In this document: positions 5,656 to 6,433 of the stretch, in pieces
Layout of the letters: every line of letters begins with the position of its first letter
How positions within the stretch are numbered: position 1 is the first letter of the stretch
Origin: Ignavibacteriaceae bacterium
Lineage (GTDB): Bacteria > Bacteroidota > Ignavibacteria > Ignavibacteriales > Ignavibacteriaceae
Length of the DNA stretch: 6,433 nucleotides
Assembly: GCA_026193755.1 (NCBI GenBank)
Contig: JAPHUI010000032.1
Span: forward strand, 1 to 6,433
Direction of reading: 5' to 3'
Translations under genes and position numbers: made by a program
Notes under the pieces: model-generated
The model's database searches: none
The model's input: only the letters and a program-made list of their open reading frames with translations
What the model was told of the DNA's origin: nothing

Positions 5656-6433
5656 ATGAAAAAGTTATTCCAGATACCTGTACTGGTAATTATTCTTACA
5701 GTAGGCATAGTACTCGGCATTGAATTAGAAAAAATATTTTCTGATGATAGTTTGCGGGATGGTGTTCGTAAATTAAATGATGTTCTGTCATATACGGAAA
5801 AATATTATATAGAAGAAATTGATACTCCAAAGCTTGTTGATGATGCAATTAAAGGCATAATGGATAACCTTGATCCGCATTCTTTTTACATTTCTGCTAA
5901 AGATTTCAACTCGATCGAGGAATCCTTCAGAGGTGATTTTGAGGGAATTGGAATTGAATTCCAGATTGTTAACGATACTTTAACTGTGGTTTCTCCGATA
6001 ACCGGAGGTCCGAGTGAATCACTTGGAATTTTACCAGGCGATAGAATAGTTAAAATAAACGGTGAAAATTGTGTTGGAATTACAAATGAACAGGTAAGAG
6101 AGAAACTAAGAGGTAAAGCAGGTTCCAAAGTAAATGTTTCAATAAGCAGAATTGGTGTGAAAGATTTAATTGATTATGAAATTACACGTGATAAAATTCC
6201 GCTTTACTCAGTTGATGTTCATCTGATAATGAAAGATGGTATAGGTTATGTTAGCGTTTCGCGTTTTTCCGAAACTACCTATGATGAGCTATCACATGCA
6301 TTAAATGATTTGAACAAAAAAGGAATGAAAGAACTTATACTTGATTTACGTGGTAACCCAGGAGGATTACTCGATCAAGCTGTTGATATGGCAGACATCT
6401 TCATCGATGACGAAAAGAAAATTGTATTTACTA
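5656..6433 (+). CDS. Carboxyl-terminal processing protease, S41 family (partial, 3' end missing)
   Basis: The frame runs open to the window end, giving 259 complete codons. A hydrophobic N-terminal segment (about 5-24, FQIPVLVIILTVGIVLGIEL) after MKK is a signal anchor or signal peptide, so the enzyme should act in the periplasm. Family regions follow in order: a helical N-terminal part with YYIEEID and MDNLDPHSFYIS (70-80); FRGDFEGIGIEF (91-102), which leads into a PDZ domain of about 95-178 with GPSESLGILPGDRIVKING (118-136) that binds substrate C-termini; then the start of the protease core, GIGYVSVSRFSETTYDEL (196-212) and ELILDLRGNPGGLLDQAVDM (226-245). The catalytic serine and lysine of S41 enzymes lie further downstream and are not visible, so activity cannot be judged. 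Full-length relatives are usually about 500-550 residues. A Tsp/CtpA-like role in trimming or degrading periplasmic proteins is inferred. Confidence 0.94.
   Translation, partial: MKKLFQIPVLVIILTVGIVLGIELEKIFSDDSLRDGVRKLNDVLSYTEKYYIEEIDTPKLVDDAIKGIMDNLDPHSFYISAKDFNSIEESFRGDFEGIGIEFQIVNDTLTVVSPITGGPSESLGILPGDRIVKINGENCVGITNEQVREKLRGKAGSKVNVSISRIGVKDLIDYEITRDKIPLYSVDVHLIMKDGIGYVSVSRFSETTYDELSHALNDLNKKGMKELILDLRGNPGGLLDQAVDMADIFIDDEKKIVFT

Noticed and set aside
5886..6128. Minus-strand open frame opposite the S41 protease PDZ region
   Set aside because: The + strand frame encodes a clear PDZ domain; the minus frame has no family features.
1..6433. Novel defence or mobile system, prompted by the HNH nuclease next to a membrane protein
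   Set aside because: There are no transposase, integrase, terminal repeats, CRISPR repeats, toxin-antitoxin-like pair or sensor domain, and the HNH family is a common chromosomal one in a housekeeping setting.

Overview
The window is a low-GC, densely coded bacterial chromosome segment. Every gene that can be supported lies on the + strand. The protein styles (an HNH nuclease opening with a VLILNQSYEPLTICN-type motif, a carboxyl-terminal processing protease with an FEGIGIEF motif and a GPSESLGILPGDR PDZ stretch, and few strong Shine-Dalgarno sites) suggest the Bacteroidota/Ignavibacteria/Chlorobi side of the FCB group. Ignavibacteria is my best guess, but this is inference from family resemblance, not a search. 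The content is almost entirely housekeeping: no tRNA, rRNA, CRISPR, insertion sequence or phage gene was seen.

Layout. Positions 1-83 hold the last 26 codons of a gene that I read as holo-[acyl-carrier-protein] synthase (acpS). After about 95 AT-rich bases comes a 69-residue protein of unknown role with two predicted membrane segments (180-389). It is followed, in the same reading frame, by an HNH endonuclease (435-926) whose translation start is hard to place. After a 75-base gap begins the core of the window, a compact run trpS-scpA-scpB-rluB (1002-4040). Its genes are one base apart or overlapping, so it almost certainly forms one operon. lysS (4058-5560) follows 17 bases later behind a good Shine-Dalgarno site. 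A 95-base AT-rich gap with a small inverted repeat precedes an S41-family carboxyl-terminal processing protease (from 5656), which is cut by the window end before its catalytic serine.

How the genes fit together. TrpRS and LysRS charge tRNAs. The RluB/RsuA-type enzyme makes pseudouridine in rRNA. ScpA and ScpB are the kleisin and winged-helix partners of SMC in chromosome condensation and segregation. This links translation and chromosome maintenance in one growth-related transcription unit.

The most notable point is in TrpRS. It carries five cysteines, four of them in a C-x20-C-x6-C-x2-C arrangement very close to the [4Fe-4S] site described for Thermotoga maritima TrpRS, so it is probably an iron-sulfur tryptophanyl-tRNA synthetase. 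Second is the missing canonical start codon behind a good Shine-Dalgarno site at the HNH gene. I do not see convincing evidence of a wholly new multi-gene system here.
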